Source of the DNA: Parabacteroides sp. Marseille-P3160
Lineage (GTDB): Bacteria; Bacteroidota; Bacteroidia; Bacteroidales; Tannerellaceae
DNA length: 63,492 nucleotides
Assembly: GCF_900162725.1 (NCBI RefSeq)
Contig: NZ_LT799418.1
Coordinates: 1,475,754 to 1,539,245 of the forward strand
Direction of reading: 5' to 3'
The translations under genes were made by a program, and so were the position numbers. The first letter of the stretch is position 1; each line of letters begins with the position of its first letter. The notes under the pieces were generated by a model. The model did no database searches. It was not told the origin of the DNA and was given only the letters and a program-made list of their open reading frames with translations. Positions 8,259-18,633 of the stretch are shown one piece after another.

Positions 8259-10049
8259 TTATTTCCAACTATCCCAGCCTTCATTCTGGACTAAATTATC
8301 CATACGTAATATTTCTTGATAAGGAATGGGAAGATAGGCTGATTTAAAGACCCGTGATTCGACTGTTTGGGAAAAATCATAAGTGAAGGAACCATCACTG
8401 TTACGGATGATTTTTGCCATACGGACCGGTTCATTCAAATCTGCTAATGAAGTTGACCAACGACGCAAATCGAAAAAACGCATACCTTCGAAACATGTTT
8501 CCAAACGACGTTCGTTTTTGATAAATTTATCAAATTCGTCCTTCCCGGCGGTAGCTACTTCATCCAGATAAGGATCTGTTAGAAATCCATTGTTATTACT
8601 ATAAGTCTTCCTCGATCTTAGATACGAAATAGCTTCTTTTGCGGATATTCCGTATTTAGAAACGTCAATAGGACCTACCACTTGGTTGGCTGCTTCTGCA
8701 AAAGCCAGACACATATGTGCCCAACGAATGAAAAATTTTGAATGCGGCTGTTTATTGGGACTGTTATCCGACCAATTCAAGCCCATAAATACAAATTTTT
8801 TGATGTGATAATTGGTACGACTGTTATTAATTGGTCCCGGGGCATCCTTGCCTCCTTCCCAGTTTTCGAAAGTATACATAACAGCTCCGGTTTCATTTTT
8901 CTTTGCCTGAGCCTGATTATAGAAAATCATACTATAGAAACGAGGATCTCTGTTTTTGTACGGATCCTTAGGGTCATATAATGCAGTTCCCTTAGGATGC
9001 TCCTTGGGATAGCCATTACTCATCGGAAAAGCATCAACCAAATTCTGAGTGGCTCCCATGACACCGTTACCCTGGAATCCTCCGGGATAGAACATCCGTT
9101 CCATAGCATCATTGGCATTGACATAGCGCGAAGCGAAGATAATCCCTGGAAAATTCGGATTAAACCAATTAACGCCATCAGTCTTGTTGAAACCGTTGGT
9201 TACATTATCGATAGTCAGTTTAAAATCCATTACCTCTTTGGCGTATACGGCAGCCGAATCCCAACGTGCTATATCATTATTCGGATTAAATCTGGGACTG
9301 GCCCATGTCAGATATACATTGGCTTTGATAGCTCTGGTAGTAATTCCGTCAAAACGTCCCCAGTAGCGTGATCCGGCATAAGCCTTGTCGGTTTCGTTTG
9401 TAACAAGGAAATCCCGATGAGCAATGGGAAGGTATTTATATGCGGAATCGCAATCGGAGAGTATCTGTTTTATACATTCATCATAGGTATTGCGAGTGAG
9501 TTGTTCTGCTTCCTCTATTTCTATAGGCTCCAACAGAATAGGCACCCCTAACATTTCACCGTTAAGCCCTTTTCCCCCGAACTTTTGTAGCAGATCCCAA
9601 AGGAACCATGCCCGTAAAGCAAAAGCTTCTCCTTGTAACCTGGTGCGGACAAGATCGTTTTTATGTTCATCGACCAGGAAACGAGTGTTATAACCGTTTC
9701 TGTCTTTCAAGAATAAATTAGTCAGGTATGTACCGTTATAATCACGCGTCCAATATTCCAAAAAAGGATCCGATGAGGAAGGCAATGCTCCGACAGCCAG
9801 ACGGCGAATAGCATGTGATGTATTAGTAATCACACCATCATCTGTCGCCCCATCTAGATAGGAACCTTCTGTATTGTTATAATTTCTAGGCAGATAGTCA
9901 TAACATTGTACAATCAAACCCTGTACCATATTCTGATATTCCCAAATATCATCAGTCGTATATCCTCCATTGGGATAGGGTTCCATGAATTCACTACAGG
10001 AACTCAAAAAACCAATAATTGCTAAAAAAGTTATTATTCTTATTTTCAT
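8259..10049 (-). CDS. SusD/RagB-family nutrient-binding lipoprotein (second pair)
   Basis: A 596-residue surface lipoprotein. The lipobox is IIGFLSSCSEFMEPYPNGGYTTDDIW, with cysteine at residue 18. The usual SusD layout follows: a helical TPR-like N-terminal half with GEAFALRAWFLWDLLQKFGG, and a C-terminal half with ERRLETCFEGMRFFDLRRW and the closing AYLPIPYQEILRMDN. It forms the lid of a SusC transporter and binds the imported ligand. It lies 34 bases after the atypical SusC at 10084 and presumably partners it. It is clearly divergent from the first SusD at 13193, so the two pairs may handle different ligands. Confidence 0.9.
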   Translation of the reverse strand: MKIRIITFLAIIGFLSSCSEFMEPYPNGGYTTDDIWEYQNMVQGLIVQCYDYLPRNYNNTEGSYLDGATDDGVITNTSHAIRRLAVGALPSSSDPFLEYWTRDYNGTYLTNLFLKDRNGYNTRFLVDEHKNDLVRTRLQGEAFALRAWFLWDLLQKFGGKGLNGEMLGVPILLEPIEIEEAEQLTRNTYDECIKQILSDCDSAYKYLPIAHRDFLVTNETDKAYAGSRYWGRFDGITTRAIKANVYLTWASPRFNPNNDIARWDSAAVYAKEVMDFKLTIDNVTNGFNKTDGVNWFNPNFPGIIFASRYVNANDAMERMFYPGGFQGNGVMGATQNLVDAFPMSNGYPKEHPKGTALYDPKDPYKNRDPRFYSMIFYNQAQAKKNETGAVMYTFENWEGGKDAPGPINNSRTNYHIKKFVFMGLNWSDNSPNKQPHSKFFIRWAHMCLAFAEAANQVVGPIDVSKYGISAKEAISYLRSRKTYSNNNGFLTDPYLDEVATAGKDEFDKFIKNERRLETCFEGMRFFDLRRWSTSLADLNEPVRMAKIIRNSDGSFTYDFSQTVESRVFKSAYLPIPYQEILRMDNLVQNEGWDSWK

Positions 10050-10083
10050 GTGATAATAATTTATTTAAATGCCAAATGAGTCA

Positions 10084-13000
10084 TTAAAAAGACATTGTTA
10101 GACCACCTGTAAACGTTCTAAACAAAGGATACATTGTAATTCCCGAGTCTATTGATTCGGGGTCGACATCCTTCAATTCTGAAATGGTGAACAGATTGGC
10201 TCCGCGTAAATGGAACCGGATAAACTGAATGCCGATTCCTTTGTTGTTCAATCGCAGATTATAAGCCAGTTCCATATTTTGTAATTTAAAGAAACTACCG
10301 TTTGCCAACCAGAATTCAGAGGTTTGGAAGTTATTGTTAATTCTTTGGTAAGTCAAACGGGGATATGCTCCATCGATATTGTCTTTTACATATTTTGAAT
10401 AGGTATTATCTCCTGATCCGTTTCTGAAATAGGTATTTGATTTGATAATATCATAGAATGCACGACCGGAGCCAGTTATGTTTAGTTCGAAATTTTTGTA
10501 TTCTAATTTCACATTTAGTCCATATATCAGACGGGGACTGTCATGGCCGATATATGATATATCGTTTTCGTCAATAACTCCATCATTGTTTTTATCATGA
10601 TATTTTAAGTCATTCTCAGATAGTGTCTCATCAAAATTCTGGATGACAGCTTGGGCTTCGCTATCCGAAGCATAACGCCCCACATAGGTGTAACCCGCAA
10701 TGGCATCCTTAGACTTTCCGATATATGAGAGATAAGATTCTCTATAATTAGGTTCGTCATACTTCAATACTTTACTGTTGCGTATATTGGCGTTTGCCGC
10801 AATTCTATATTTGAAATCAGCTGATTTACCGGAATATGCCAGATAGAATTCGGCCCCGTAATAACGGAACTTATTATAATTAACCCAAGGGCTCGCAGAC
10901 GAATAACCTGTTATATAAGGTAACATGTAATTCATTTTAGCGATAACTCCATCCTGGATATTATTGTAATAATTGAACTCTAAATGCAGTTTCCGGTCAA
11001 ACATAAGAGCATCTAGCCCTGCTGAGAATTCTTTCCGTTTTTCCCAGGTTAGACCTTCATTCGCGATTCTGTTGGGATAGGTTTGTGAGACTGTTTCCGT
11101 GCTGGAACCAAACCACTGGTTAGCGCTATGCGGCCCGAATGGAGCTATAGAAGAAGCTGTAGACCATCTATCCTGATAATAAAAGGCAGTAGCCAGTCCG
11201 TCGTAACCCAAAATGCCTCCATTTACACGTAATTTCAGGAAATCAAGAAAATCCGTATTTTGTAGAAAGTTTTCATCGGAGATTACCCAGCTCAATCCTA
11301 AAGCGGGAAAGAGGTTATAACGTTTGCCTTTTTTGAAACTTGATGTTCCGGCATAATTCAACGCTCCTTCTATGGAATATTTATTCTGAAAGGAATACAT
11401 GGCCGTGAATATACCGTTTTGCTGGCGGTCTGGCTCACGTCTGGAATCTTTCATCCCATTGAACAAGGAGTAAATCAATCCCAATTGCATTTCATGATCA
11501 CCCCAAGCTTTGTCATAGCTTAAAGACTGATGAAATGCCAAACGTTGATAATAATAATCAAGTATTTTCGACTGATCTGTATTGTCTACCCCATCATGTA
11601 CTTTTGTTAATTCTATGGTTTCTTCTCCTTCGGGTGTCAGTGTAGGGTTCACCATATAAGCTATATAATTGTTCAGTTTCCCTATTCGTGTTAAATTCAA
11701 AAGATTAAATGAAAGAAATGTTCGGGATTTCAATCCTGGGATTAAGTCTGTAAAATCATAATCCAAAGCTATATTAGCTGCACTGGAACGCGTCTGTTCT
11801 TTATAATATCCACAAGCTTCCAAACTCCCTATCGGATTCCTGCTATAGTTGGATGAGACTGCGTACCAAGGGTTATTTCCCTCCTCGTTTGAAGCATAAA
11901 CCGGGAAAGCAATAGGCGGGACGGTTCTCATGTCTTCTAATAATAATTCCATTTCCGTATTAGTTACTGTAGAAGCATAACTGGGTGCATTTTTAATCGT
12001 GACACCTCCATAAATACCGAGACTTACTTTTAAATCTTTGGTAACATTAACATCGATATTTGAACGTGCATTTATTCTGTTATAATCGGAGTTCGGCCCG
12101 ATATTAAAATTATCCCCTTCATGATTGTATCCGATATAGGCATAATATTTTACCCAATTGTTACCTCCGCTGCTGGATACATTTGCCCGCATAAAAGGAC
12201 GTGTATCCTTCCAAAGCATTTGTTTGAAGTCAATGCTCGGATAAAGAAGATCATAAGGATCGTTCAGGGCATATTTGGCAATCGCGTCGGCAGAATATAA
12301 TGGGTTCATGCCACTATTCTTACGCGCTAAATTATTTAGTTCGGCGTATTCGGCGCCTGATACCCATTCCGGGAAGCGATCCACCATACTTATCCCACTT
12401 TCGATGCTGGCATTTACGATACGTTCGTTTTGTTTGCCTCGTTTTGTCTTAATATTAATAATGCCATCCCCTCCTTTTGGTCCGTACATCGCCTTTGATA
12501 TAATATCTTTGACAAATGTTACCGATTCTATTTCCTGAGGATCAAGAGGCATCTCGGCGATGTCTACCTCAAGTCCGTCAACAATGAAAATCGGTTTATA
12601 GCCACGCATTGACATATTTACTTTAGGGGTTATTCCATCCACAGCTGCTTTTTCCAAGGCCGAAAGGACCGGACTTCCATTACGTTCTATAATATCTAAA
12701 CCGGGAACAAGTCCGACGAAGGCATTTCTGAGGTCCGATGTTGGATAACTTTCCAAGTCATTTCCCCGGAGGACAAATTCGGAACTGGTTATATCTCGTC
12801 TTTTATAAGTGAGAAATGGAAAAGCAACGCCATCATCATCACTTTTAAAAAGTAGCGCTTCCGTCAATATTACTTCTTGGGGAATATTAGTTATTGAAAA
12901 TATTTTCTTTTTGAAACCCTGTTTGTAAATAGTAATAAAATCTTTATCAGTAGCCATAAAGTCAGCTGTCCCTACATTATTAGTCCATGCATGGGATACA

Positions 13001-13176
13001 CCTTCTCCAACAATAATAGATACTTCATCCAAAGGTTTCCCTGCCTCGTTTTTTACCAACAAGGTATAATTTCGGCGGTTCGGATTATTTGTGTCTTGAG
13101 CCGATAACATACTTACTGGTAAAAGAATCAGTAAGAACGTTATGTAAATCTTATGAATTGATATATTTAATTTCAT
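10084..13176 (-). CDS. Atypical SusC/RagA-family TonB-dependent transporter
   Basis: Product of 1030 residues from the ATG at 13176, chosen because it opens a signal peptide (LLILLPVSMLSAQDTN). A start 13 residues upstream would overlap the preceding susD by 23 bases. A short carboxypeptidase-regulatory-like domain (about 35-110) is followed by a plug and a long outer-membrane beta-barrel ending in MYPLFRTFTGGLTMSF. The usual TonB box (VVVVGYG type) is not seen before the plug; the region reads PFLTYKRRDITSSEFVL instead. The plug motifs VPGLDIIERNG and FVKDIISKAMYGPKGGDGIINIKT are diverged relatives of the family motifs. It is paired with the SusD at 8259. The ligand is unknown. Confidence 0.9.
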   Translation of the reverse strand: MKLNISIHKIYITFLLILLPVSMLSAQDTNNPNRRNYTLLVKNEAGKPLDEVSIIVGEGVSHAWTNNVGTADFMATDKDFITIYKQGFKKKIFSITNIPQEVILTEALLFKSDDDGVAFPFLTYKRRDITSSEFVLRGNDLESYPTSDLRNAFVGLVPGLDIIERNGSPVLSALEKAAVDGITPKVNMSMRGYKPIFIVDGLEVDIAEMPLDPQEIESVTFVKDIISKAMYGPKGGDGIINIKTKRGKQNERIVNASIESGISMVDRFPEWVSGAEYAELNNLARKNSGMNPLYSADAIAKYALNDPYDLLYPSIDFKQMLWKDTRPFMRANVSSSGGNNWVKYYAYIGYNHEGDNFNIGPNSDYNRINARSNIDVNVTKDLKVSLGIYGGVTIKNAPSYASTVTNTEMELLLEDMRTVPPIAFPVYASNEEGNNPWYAVSSNYSRNPIGSLEACGYYKEQTRSSAANIALDYDFTDLIPGLKSRTFLSFNLLNLTRIGKLNNYIAYMVNPTLTPEGEETIELTKVHDGVDNTDQSKILDYYYQRLAFHQSLSYDKAWGDHEMQLGLIYSLFNGMKDSRREPDRQQNGIFTAMYSFQNKYSIEGALNYAGTSSFKKGKRYNLFPALGLSWVISDENFLQNTDFLDFLKLRVNGGILGYDGLATAFYYQDRWSTASSIAPFGPHSANQWFGSSTETVSQTYPNRIANEGLTWEKRKEFSAGLDALMFDRKLHLEFNYYNNIQDGVIAKMNYMLPYITGYSSASPWVNYNKFRYYGAEFYLAYSGKSADFKYRIAANANIRNSKVLKYDEPNYRESYLSYIGKSKDAIAGYTYVGRYASDSEAQAVIQNFDETLSENDLKYHDKNNDGVIDENDISYIGHDSPRLIYGLNVKLEYKNFELNITGSGRAFYDIIKSNTYFRNGSGDNTYSKYVKDNIDGAYPRLTYQRINNNFQTSEFWLANGSFFKLQNMELAYNLRLNNKGIGIQFIRFHLRGANLFTISELKDVDPESIDSGITMYPLFRTFTGGLTMSF

Positions 13177-13192
13177 ATTACTTTTTTTTATT

Positions 13193-15040
13193 TTACCACC
13201 GTTGATTGGGTGCAAAATTTTTCATTTTGTTTTCTTCCACGATTGGAAAAGGGAAATAATACATAGCATCTGAGGTCCACCGTACCTGCCGGGTAGCAGG
13301 TAAGACTTGAGAATCATCATATTTGTATCCCGTAGGATATTCCTCACTTACAGGAACCTTTTCTATATCCATCCTTCTGGATGGTTCATTCATCAGTTTC
13401 GGTGCATCTTTCCATCTTCGGATATCGAAGAAGTGATGCCCTTCACCATAAAGTTCAACTGTCCGCTCATTTTTAATCCTTTCTCTAAACGATTCGATAG
13501 ATGAAGTAAATCGAGCCTGTACTGGAACCATGCCGATTCTTTCCCGTATTGTATTGACGGCTTCTAATGCCGACATTGTTGCACCCGGAGCTCTACCATT
13601 TGGTCCGTATGCTTCATTGGCAGCTTCACCGTAGTTCAAATAGAGTTCCGCCAGCCGGATCAAAGGATCGGTATAATAAGTGGAAATATTGTTTTTAACG
13701 CTTTGCCCTCCCCAATATTTAGCTTGGTAATAACCCGTTTGGGTAATTCCTGTATGGCTTGGATTAAGCATTTCACTATAAACGGTTTTTCCATCGACAT
13801 TTTCCCAGTATATTTTTGCTGTGCCGAATCCCGGAACAGGTGCCGTATTATATAATACATTAATATAAAATCTCGGATCCCGGTTGGCATAAGGGTTCTG
13901 ATACTTATAATTTCCTTTAGCTACGGCTTCAACCCTTTCGTTAGCTGTAAATAAAGGATCCCCCCATATTGTCTCATAACGATCCACCATATTCTGGGTA
14001 GGGCATTCCGGAGTTGGAGATGTTGCATTATTGCGCATAGCATTATTTAACAACTGGGTTTGTATTTTATCGGTATAATTTATAGCCTTATCTCCATAAT
14101 TCCATGCCCATATTTGTTCGTTCGTGTATTTAACTCCGACAAAATTCTTTTTATATTCTGCTGTTGGAAGTAAGGCATATTCATATTGTTCGGCTATCTT
14201 TATGGCTTCCCAGCAAGCAATAGCTGCATCTTCCCAGTCTTTCGTCCCATTAACATTACTTAATGGGCTGGCAGCATATAGTAAGGCTCTACCCTTTAAC
14301 GCTTTGGATGCTACCCCATTCGGCCTCCATTGCTCCGGATCGTTTAGATGTCCCGTCTTGCCCGGTCCCGGATCCCGGCGCATTTTTCCAGCAAGGCCAA
14401 AGTAATAAGCAGCTGTGTCCAGATCTGCAGCGATTTTATTTAATGTTTCATTGTTAGATAAACGGGGGATATCCCATTCATCATCACTACCAATCACATA
14501 ATCGATATAAGGCATTCCTCCCCAAAGCTTCATCAGGGAAAAATGACAATACGCCCTGACGAAATGAGCTTGCCCTTTAAAGTCGTTGATCGTTTCTTCA
14601 TCGGCATCTGCCAACATGTGGATATTCTGCAATGCGACATTACAGATTCGAATATCCTTAAACATGGAGTGCAGGATAGGAGCTACCCGATGAGTGGTAA
14701 ACCATTGGAGATTAGCTTCTATCTGTCCGTATTTGATGGGTTGACGGTTAATACGTCCCATATCTGCCGTTTCAGTCAACGCTTCCCATGTACTTCGGAA
14801 ATCACTGACTGTCAAATACAGGCTATAGCTTGTTTTAATATTATATTCATACCAACTTTCGTTAGTAGGGTCATCTTTACTCGTTCCATTATACACCGCA
14901 TCAAAAAATAACCGGAAATTTTCATATTTGGAGAAAACTTTTTCTGTTGTTAAACCCGATTCGGGTGCTCTGTCAAGAAAATCTTCACAGGACAAACAAA
15001 GTATTCCTGAGAATAGGATAATATATATAATTCTTTTCAT
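13193..15040 (-). CDS. SusD/RagB-family nutrient-binding lipoprotein (first pair)
   Basis: A 615-residue lipoprotein. The lipobox FSGILCLSCEDFLDRAPES puts the cysteine at residue 18, and the CxDFLD pattern is classic for SusD. The N-terminal helical half contains FKGQAHFVRAYCHFSLMKLWGGMPYID. The C-terminal half has RLAELYLNYGEAANE and ERTVELYGEGHHFFDIRRWKD, and ends with YYFPFPIVEENKMKNFAPNQRW. It lies 17 bases after the STN-type SusC at 15058, so the pair is probably co-expressed and forms the bin-lid import complex. Ligand specificity cannot be read from the sequence. Confidence 0.92.
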   Translation of the reverse strand: MKRIIYIILFSGILCLSCEDFLDRAPESGLTTEKVFSKYENFRLFFDAVYNGTSKDDPTNESWYEYNIKTSYSLYLTVSDFRSTWEALTETADMGRINRQPIKYGQIEANLQWFTTHRVAPILHSMFKDIRICNVALQNIHMLADADEETINDFKGQAHFVRAYCHFSLMKLWGGMPYIDYVIGSDDEWDIPRLSNNETLNKIAADLDTAAYYFGLAGKMRRDPGPGKTGHLNDPEQWRPNGVASKALKGRALLYAASPLSNVNGTKDWEDAAIACWEAIKIAEQYEYALLPTAEYKKNFVGVKYTNEQIWAWNYGDKAINYTDKIQTQLLNNAMRNNATSPTPECPTQNMVDRYETIWGDPLFTANERVEAVAKGNYKYQNPYANRDPRFYINVLYNTAPVPGFGTAKIYWENVDGKTVYSEMLNPSHTGITQTGYYQAKYWGGQSVKNNISTYYTDPLIRLAELYLNYGEAANEAYGPNGRAPGATMSALEAVNTIRERIGMVPVQARFTSSIESFRERIKNERTVELYGEGHHFFDIRRWKDAPKLMNEPSRRMDIEKVPVSEEYPTGYKYDDSQVLPATRQVRWTSDAMYYFPFPIVEENKMKNFAPNQRW

Positions 15041-15057
15041 TACTATTTCCTTTTATG

Positions 15058-18000
15058 TTAAAAAGAGATTTTTACTCCGAGTTTCACACTAAGTAATTGT
15101 GGATAAAAGCCTTTACTGAAGTCTTTTCGTTCGGGATCTCCCTCAATAAGATTGGTGAAAGTTAATAGGTTGTTTCCCGTCATGTATACATTGATCAGGG
15201 AAATACCAGATGATTTTGCCCAACCAGGTGCAAAACTGTAACTCATATATATTTCTTTCAGTTTTAGATAATCTGCTTTCCTCCAAAACCGCCCTTCAAT
15301 ATATGTGCTGTAACCGGTCGCTTCAACGGCAGGCAACCATGCCAGATTCCGTATATAACCCGTACCCGGAAAATGCAGTGTGGAATGGTTGGCATTTGGA
15401 TTAGTTGGTGTCCAATAATCCAGTTGAGAGGCATGTACCTGATAGTTTCCTTTGGTAAATTCAGCCTCGAAATTCTGGTTATATTGTACATATTTTCCAA
15501 CATTCCCCTGAAATAAGAAATTAAAATCAAAGTTTTTATAGTTAAAACCAGCGGAGAAAGAATAGGTCACTGGCGGATAAAGAGAACCTTTGATTGGATA
15601 GGCATCCAGATTGGATACAGTTCCGTCTGCGTTGTAATCTATAAAAGCATAGTCTCCTATATTGAGCCCTGATGCAGCCAATGGAGAAGGCAGGATATGT
15701 ATATCATCTACGGATGTAAAATACCCGCTACCAGCCAATTGAACCCCGCTTGTCTGTGCTCCCAAAGGCTTTCCCGCTTCTTTCTGATAATCGGGTGCGT
15801 AAGGAGGATCATCCTTAAATTGAATTCTGTTTTCATTTACTCCTACCATTCCCTTAGCAAAATAGTAGAAACCTTGAGGATTCGTGTTTTTATATTCTAA
15901 TTCCACTTCAAAGCCATGTTTTTTCAATTCTCCCAAATTCAGATCTTTGAACTGGATACCTAATAGCATGGAAGTACTTTGAGGAGTCAGCAGCATATTA
16001 GTACGGTGTTCCTTGAATAAGTCGACCGCGAGATGAACTTTGTTGCTGAAAAATCCCATATCAATACCTAGATCCTGCTTTCTAGCTTCCTCCCATTGAG
16101 CTCGCGTATTGGCTGCTTTATCTTCCCGTATATAGTTTGCTGTGTCTTCAAAATAATCACTGATATACAACCATCTGCTGGATGCTTTGTCACTACCGAC
16201 CAGTCCGTCGGAATAACGTATTTTCAATTTACCGAACCAGGGTAACGCTTTTTTGAAAAATTCCTCTTCGGAAACCACCCAACCGATTGCACCTGACGGG
16301 AAAAATCCAAAACGGTTACTGGGAGCAAACCGTTCCGAACCGGTATAACCGACATTTACTTCCGCTAAATATTTATTACTATAATCATAGGTTATACGTC
16401 CAACTACGCCCTGATTGTAATAAGGAAATTCTGTGCCCTGATTTTTTTGTTGGAAATTAATTAAAGCTAATGCGGAAACGGTATGATCACCAAAAGACCG
16501 GGCATAATTAGTGGAGAATTCGTAATATAAATCACTATAGTAACCATCCTGTAATGTACCTATACCAATTGCTATGGGTGGCATTTTATATACCTCATCC
16601 GTTTGTCCTTTTCTGAACCAAGGATTTTCTCCTCTTGCCGCTTTGTCATAATCAAACTGATATTCCGGATAATTATTACTTGTAGCTGCTGTTAAAGAAA
16701 TATTCCGGTAATAGGTGCTTAAAGAGACCTTTCCTTGAAAGGATAATCCTTTTAACAGAAAATCAAGCTTCTGATTAAATACTACATCCGTAAATAACTT
16801 TGTCTCCAGATAACGATTAAACGCCCTTTGATTAAATGCCGAGTAAGGATTGTCCAAATATTCTCCAATGGCTTCCGTGTAACGGATTCCTGAATCGTTC
16901 GGATAATCAGGATCCGGATATTCTTCCAATACCCATGCCGGGAAATAAGCGGGAAAACGTGCTGGAGATGTACTGTACAAAGTCCACCATATATTGCCAA
17001 TCGTTGGCTGATTTTTAATTCCAACCTCTCCCCCTATATTAAAGGATAAAGTAGTAGATTTTGATAGGTTAAAATCAAGGTTTGTACGGTAATTAAAACG
17101 GTTATTTGAAAAACGGGAATCTATAGGACTTTCTTTTTTTCCTTCAAAAAAAGAACCTTGCCCCGTATAACCCAATGAAGCAAAATATTTTACGAAACTT
17201 GTTCCTCCCGTGATATTAATATTTGCTGTAGTAGTCGGAGAATATGGCTTGGTAACAAGATCAAACCAGTTTACATTGGGATAACGCAAAGCATTTAATC
17301 TGGATGAGGGGTTACGATATTCTTCAATTACATATTGTGGAATGAGTTCTGTGAACTGTTGTTCATTCATCCTAGCTACATTTAACAGGTTCATCGTAGT
17401 GTATGAATCAATATGATCCGGTATACGAGTTGCTTTTTCCATACCTACGGAAGTGGAAATATTTAATTTAGGTTTTCCTTCTCTTCCTCGCTTGGTAGTC
17501 ACGATTACTACTCCGTCAGCGCCTCTTGCACCGAATACGGCTGTGGCCGAAGCATCTTTTAACACGGAAAAGGATTCGATTTCATTGGGATCCAGATCTC
17601 TGAAATCTCTTTCTACACCATCTACAAGAGCTAAAGGAGAGGAACCGTTCCAACTGGAAAGACCACGAATGATAATTTCCGCGTCATCATTTCCCGGTTC
17701 ACCGGATTGCTGCATAGTCAATACCCCTGATAACTTTCCGGCGATGGCATTTGTAACATTGGTTGTTCCGGATTGCATTAGAGCTTTATTGTCAATCTGG
17801 GACACAGCTCCTACGAGTGTTTCTTTTTTCTGTGTTCCGTATCCGACCACTACTACCTCTTCTATTTCCTGACTACTTTCTTTTAATCGGATAGTAATGT
17901 TGCGTTGTCTACCTACGGTTACCTCCTGTGGAGTAAACCCAATAAACGAAAAGAGAAGAATCGTTGTCTCATTGGGAATCGTTATTGTAAATTTTCCATC

Positions 18001-18480
18001 AATATCACTCGTCACACCAGAGGAAGTGTCTTTTATTCTGATGTTTACGCCCGGTAATGTTTCTCCATTGCTATCCAAAACAGTACCGGTAACAGTGATT
18101 CCGATCTGTTCTATTGTAGGATTTGTATGGTCCGGGTTTCCCTTTTTGCTGATTATTATTTGTCGGTCAGAAATCTTATAGATATTGCTGGTATTCTTAA
18201 ATAGTTGTGACAATATCTGATCTATGGCTTTATCATTTACTTTAATGGATACTTTTCGTTCCATATCTATATCTGCTTTTTTATAAAAGAAAATAAACTC
18301 GCTTTTTTTCTCTATTTCAGAAAAGACTTCTTTTAAGGTCACATTCCGTACATCCAGCGAGATCATTTTATCTTGGGAATCGGTGCTTGTTGCATTACAT
18401 AGATTTATAGTGAAAAATAGTAAGAAATACATCAAGCACATTATCCTAATGTATTTGAAATAAATAGTGTTTTTTATCAT
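15058..18480 (-). CDS. SusC/RagA-family TonB-dependent transporter with STN signalling domain
   Basis: An 1140-residue outer-membrane transporter. After a signal peptide, residues about 40-110 form an STN (secretin/TonB N-terminal) domain (SLDVRNVTLKEVFSEIEKKS, KISDRQIIISKK). It passes ligand occupancy to the FecR anti-sigma factor encoded just upstream. A carboxypeptidase-like repeat follows (about 127-205, PGVNIRIKDTSSGVTSDIDG). The TonB box EEVVVVGYGTQKKE, the plug and a full barrel ending LSVKLGVKISF come next. The STN domain together with adjacent fecR and sigma genes marks cis control by transenvelope signalling. The sigma gene is broken in this strain, which puts expression of this locus in doubt. 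Confidence 0.95.
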   Translation of the reverse strand: MIKNTIYFKYIRIMCLMYFLLFFTINLCNATSTDSQDKMISLDVRNVTLKEVFSEIEKKSEFIFFYKKADIDMERKVSIKVNDKAIDQILSQLFKNTSNIYKISDRQIIISKKGNPDHTNPTIEQIGITVTGTVLDSNGETLPGVNIRIKDTSSGVTSDIDGKFTITIPNETTILLFSFIGFTPQEVTVGRQRNITIRLKESSQEIEEVVVVGYGTQKKETLVGAVSQIDNKALMQSGTTNVTNAIAGKLSGVLTMQQSGEPGNDDAEIIIRGLSSWNGSSPLALVDGVERDFRDLDPNEIESFSVLKDASATAVFGARGADGVVIVTTKRGREGKPKLNISTSVGMEKATRIPDHIDSYTTMNLLNVARMNEQQFTELIPQYVIEEYRNPSSRLNALRYPNVNWFDLVTKPYSPTTTANINITGGTSFVKYFASLGYTGQGSFFEGKKESPIDSRFSNNRFNYRTNLDFNLSKSTTLSFNIGGEVGIKNQPTIGNIWWTLYSTSPARFPAYFPAWVLEEYPDPDYPNDSGIRYTEAIGEYLDNPYSAFNQRAFNRYLETKLFTDVVFNQKLDFLLKGLSFQGKVSLSTYYRNISLTAATSNNYPEYQFDYDKAARGENPWFRKGQTDEVYKMPPIAIGIGTLQDGYYSDLYYEFSTNYARSFGDHTVSALALINFQQKNQGTEFPYYNQGVVGRITYDYSNKYLAEVNVGYTGSERFAPSNRFGFFPSGAIGWVVSEEEFFKKALPWFGKLKIRYSDGLVGSDKASSRWLYISDYFEDTANYIREDKAANTRAQWEEARKQDLGIDMGFFSNKVHLAVDLFKEHRTNMLLTPQSTSMLLGIQFKDLNLGELKKHGFEVELEYKNTNPQGFYYFAKGMVGVNENRIQFKDDPPYAPDYQKEAGKPLGAQTSGVQLAGSGYFTSVDDIHILPSPLAASGLNIGDYAFIDYNADGTVSNLDAYPIKGSLYPPVTYSFSAGFNYKNFDFNFLFQGNVGKYVQYNQNFEAEFTKGNYQVHASQLDYWTPTNPNANHSTLHFPGTGYIRNLAWLPAVEATGYSTYIEGRFWRKADYLKLKEIYMSYSFAPGWAKSSGISLINVYMTGNNLLTFTNLIEGDPERKDFSKGFYPQLLSVKLGVKISF

Positions 18481-18633
18481 ACATAGTAATAATAAGTGGG
18501 TTATTCTTAATAATATAATTCCTTAATGCGATGGTTAACAGCTTAAATTTTATCCTGTTTTATTAGCTTCTTCCTTGTTTTTTTTCATACTATTAGATTT
18601 AATAAGTTAACAATATCTTATATATATCACTCT

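Noticed and set aside
18534-18611. Two GTTAAC palindromes between susC and fecR
   Set aside because: Their spacing is about 71 bases, not a multiple of 22, and no other units lie between, so they are not a type B element.
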